Shown in pieces: positions 6,083-6,660 of a stretch of DNA of 6,660 nucleotides. This DNA comes from Candidatus Omnitrophota bacterium. GTDB lineage: Bacteria; Omnitrophota; Gorgyraeia; Zapsychrales; Zapsychraceae. A model generated the notes under the pieces. The model was not told the DNA's origin, made no database searches, and worked only from the letters and a program-made list of their open reading frames with translations. The position numbers were made by a program, and so were the translations under genes. The stretch lies in the NCBI GenBank assembly GCA_018399915.1, contig JAGYNW010000111.1, positions 1 through 6,660 on the forward strand, in the 5' to 3' direction. The first letter of the stretch is position 1, and the number at the start of each line of letters is the position of its first letter.

Positions 6083-6597
6083 GTTTTACCCGTTACTTTC
6101 TTTTTCTGATCAACCGCAAGCCACCCTATGACCGCTAGAACAAATAGTCCCATCCGGGCATGCAACAACGCTGGCCCTATTGAACTTACAGGCAATTCCG
6201 CCAGTAACGTCACCGAAACCATTTTCGTTACACCATAGGCAAACAGACCCGCGCCCCAAAAATGTTTGTAAAAATTCAAAAAGAACGTGGTTATCGCTAC
6301 AAAAAGGACCAATTCAAAAGTCAACATCTGCGCCATTGGTAAAGTGGGATGACCGGTCAATAACCAATTCACCCAAGGAGCTAATAGCGCCGGGACCAAA
6401 GCGACATGCGGACGATAAAGGATTGCCGCAATCAACGGCGCATAAAAAATCGGCAACCACATACTTCCTAAAAACTGCGCACCGTAAACCGGAATGACAT
6501 GAAACATAAAAGGAACTAAAACCGATCCGGTAAAGACCAGCAGCAATTTATCAATTTGCCACAAAAAAATTTGTCGAGGTAAAGTTAAAGTTTTCAT
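6079..6597 (-). CDS. Six-helix membrane protein, probable ECF-transporter S component
   Basis: From the ATG at 6597 the protein has 172 residues, with about six hydrophobic helices (near 17-35, 44-62, 64-81, 88-108, 113-132, 146-162) and a basic tail. Size and helix number fit substrate-binding S components of energy-coupling-factor vitamin transporters. The central stretch (LGSMWLPIFYAPLIAAIL, then LLAPWVNWLLTGHPTLPM and an EL at 95-96) resembles unassigned members of that group. The EcfA and EcfT partners are not in the window, and the substrate is unknown. The start is uncertain. AAGGAG (6621-6616) lies 18 bases before this ATG but 9 before an in-frame CTG (6606), and an in-frame TTG at 6633 would place the ribosome site inside the gene. 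The stop overlaps the phosphoribosyltransferase start by 4 bases. It is the first gene of the run inside the window; others may precede it beyond the edge. Confidence 0.72.
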   Translation of the reverse strand: MKTLTLPRQIFLWQIDKLLLVFTGSVLVPFMFHVIPVYGAQFLGSMWLPIFYAPLIAAILYRPHVALVPALLAPWVNWLLTGHPTLPMAQMLTFELVLFVAITTFFLNFYKHFWGAGLFAYGVTKMVSVTLLAELPVSSIGPALLHARMGLFVLAVIGWLAVDQKKKVTGKT

Positions 6598-6604
6598 GAT
6601 TTTC

Positions 6605-6633
6605 AGTTTATTCTTCTCCTTTCTTAATGTCAA
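6605..6633 (-). promoter_or_regulatory. Possible promoter overlapping the start of the four-gene run
   Basis: On the minus strand a perfect TTGACA (6633-6628) is followed after 17 bases by TAAACT (6610-6605), 4 of 6 to TATAAT. A start about 7 bases on falls on the ATG at 6597, which would make a leaderless message. The same segment contains AAGGAG, which instead implies a start further upstream. Both readings cannot hold for one transcript. Confidence 0.35.
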
Positions 6634-6645
6634 ACTAAAAGAGTC

Positions 6646-6659
6646 TCTGCCTTGGCAGA
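6646..6659. repeat. Short inverted repeat at the window edge
   Basis: TCTGCC and GGCAGA form a 6-bp inverted repeat around a 2-base centre, upstream of the transporter-like gene. As RNA it would be a 5-bp stem with a 4-base loop followed on the minus strand by GACTCTTTTAG. It may be an operator or the end of a terminator of a gene outside the window. Confidence 0.3.
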
Positions 6660-6660
6660 T

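Overview
The window looks like chromosomal DNA of a Gram-negative bacterium. It encodes a Spy-like periplasmic protein with a signal peptide, Tat-type sequences and a NapH/NapG-type membrane iron-sulfur protein. Coding density is high, most starts have AAGGAG-type ribosome sites, and the promoters are TATAAT-like. The gene mix would fit an uncultured lineage such as Omnitrophota, but nothing here fixes the phylum. I see no tRNA, rRNA, CRISPR array, insertion sequence or phage gene.

Left part (1-2340): a small coiled-coil protein of the sll1863-like stress type (plus strand) and a UbiB/AarF (ABC1) atypical kinase (minus strand) converge and end back to back, with their stop codons forming TGATCA. 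Their promoters carry the same 15-base element (13 of 15 identical) exactly 11 bases before an identical TATAAT, which suggests common control. Middle (2266-3133): a monocistronic gene for a Met/His/Lys-rich Spy/CpxP-type periplasmic protein. It has a strong intrinsic terminator downstream, and both a sigma70-like and a sigmaE/ECF-like promoter upstream.

Right part (3134-6633, minus strand): a tight four-gene run encoding a small six-helix membrane protein resembling ECF-transporter S components, a short type I phosphoribosyltransferase, a DUF362 protein with a Tat-like N-terminus, and a NapH-NapG fusion with six predicted [4Fe-4S] sites. The junctions are a 4-base ATGA overlap, a 2-base gap and a 22-base gap, so an operon is likely. 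DUF362 beside a membrane polyferredoxin suggests an envelope redox unit. Its link to a salvage-type transporter and a PRPP enzyme is the least explained and most interesting aspect of the window.
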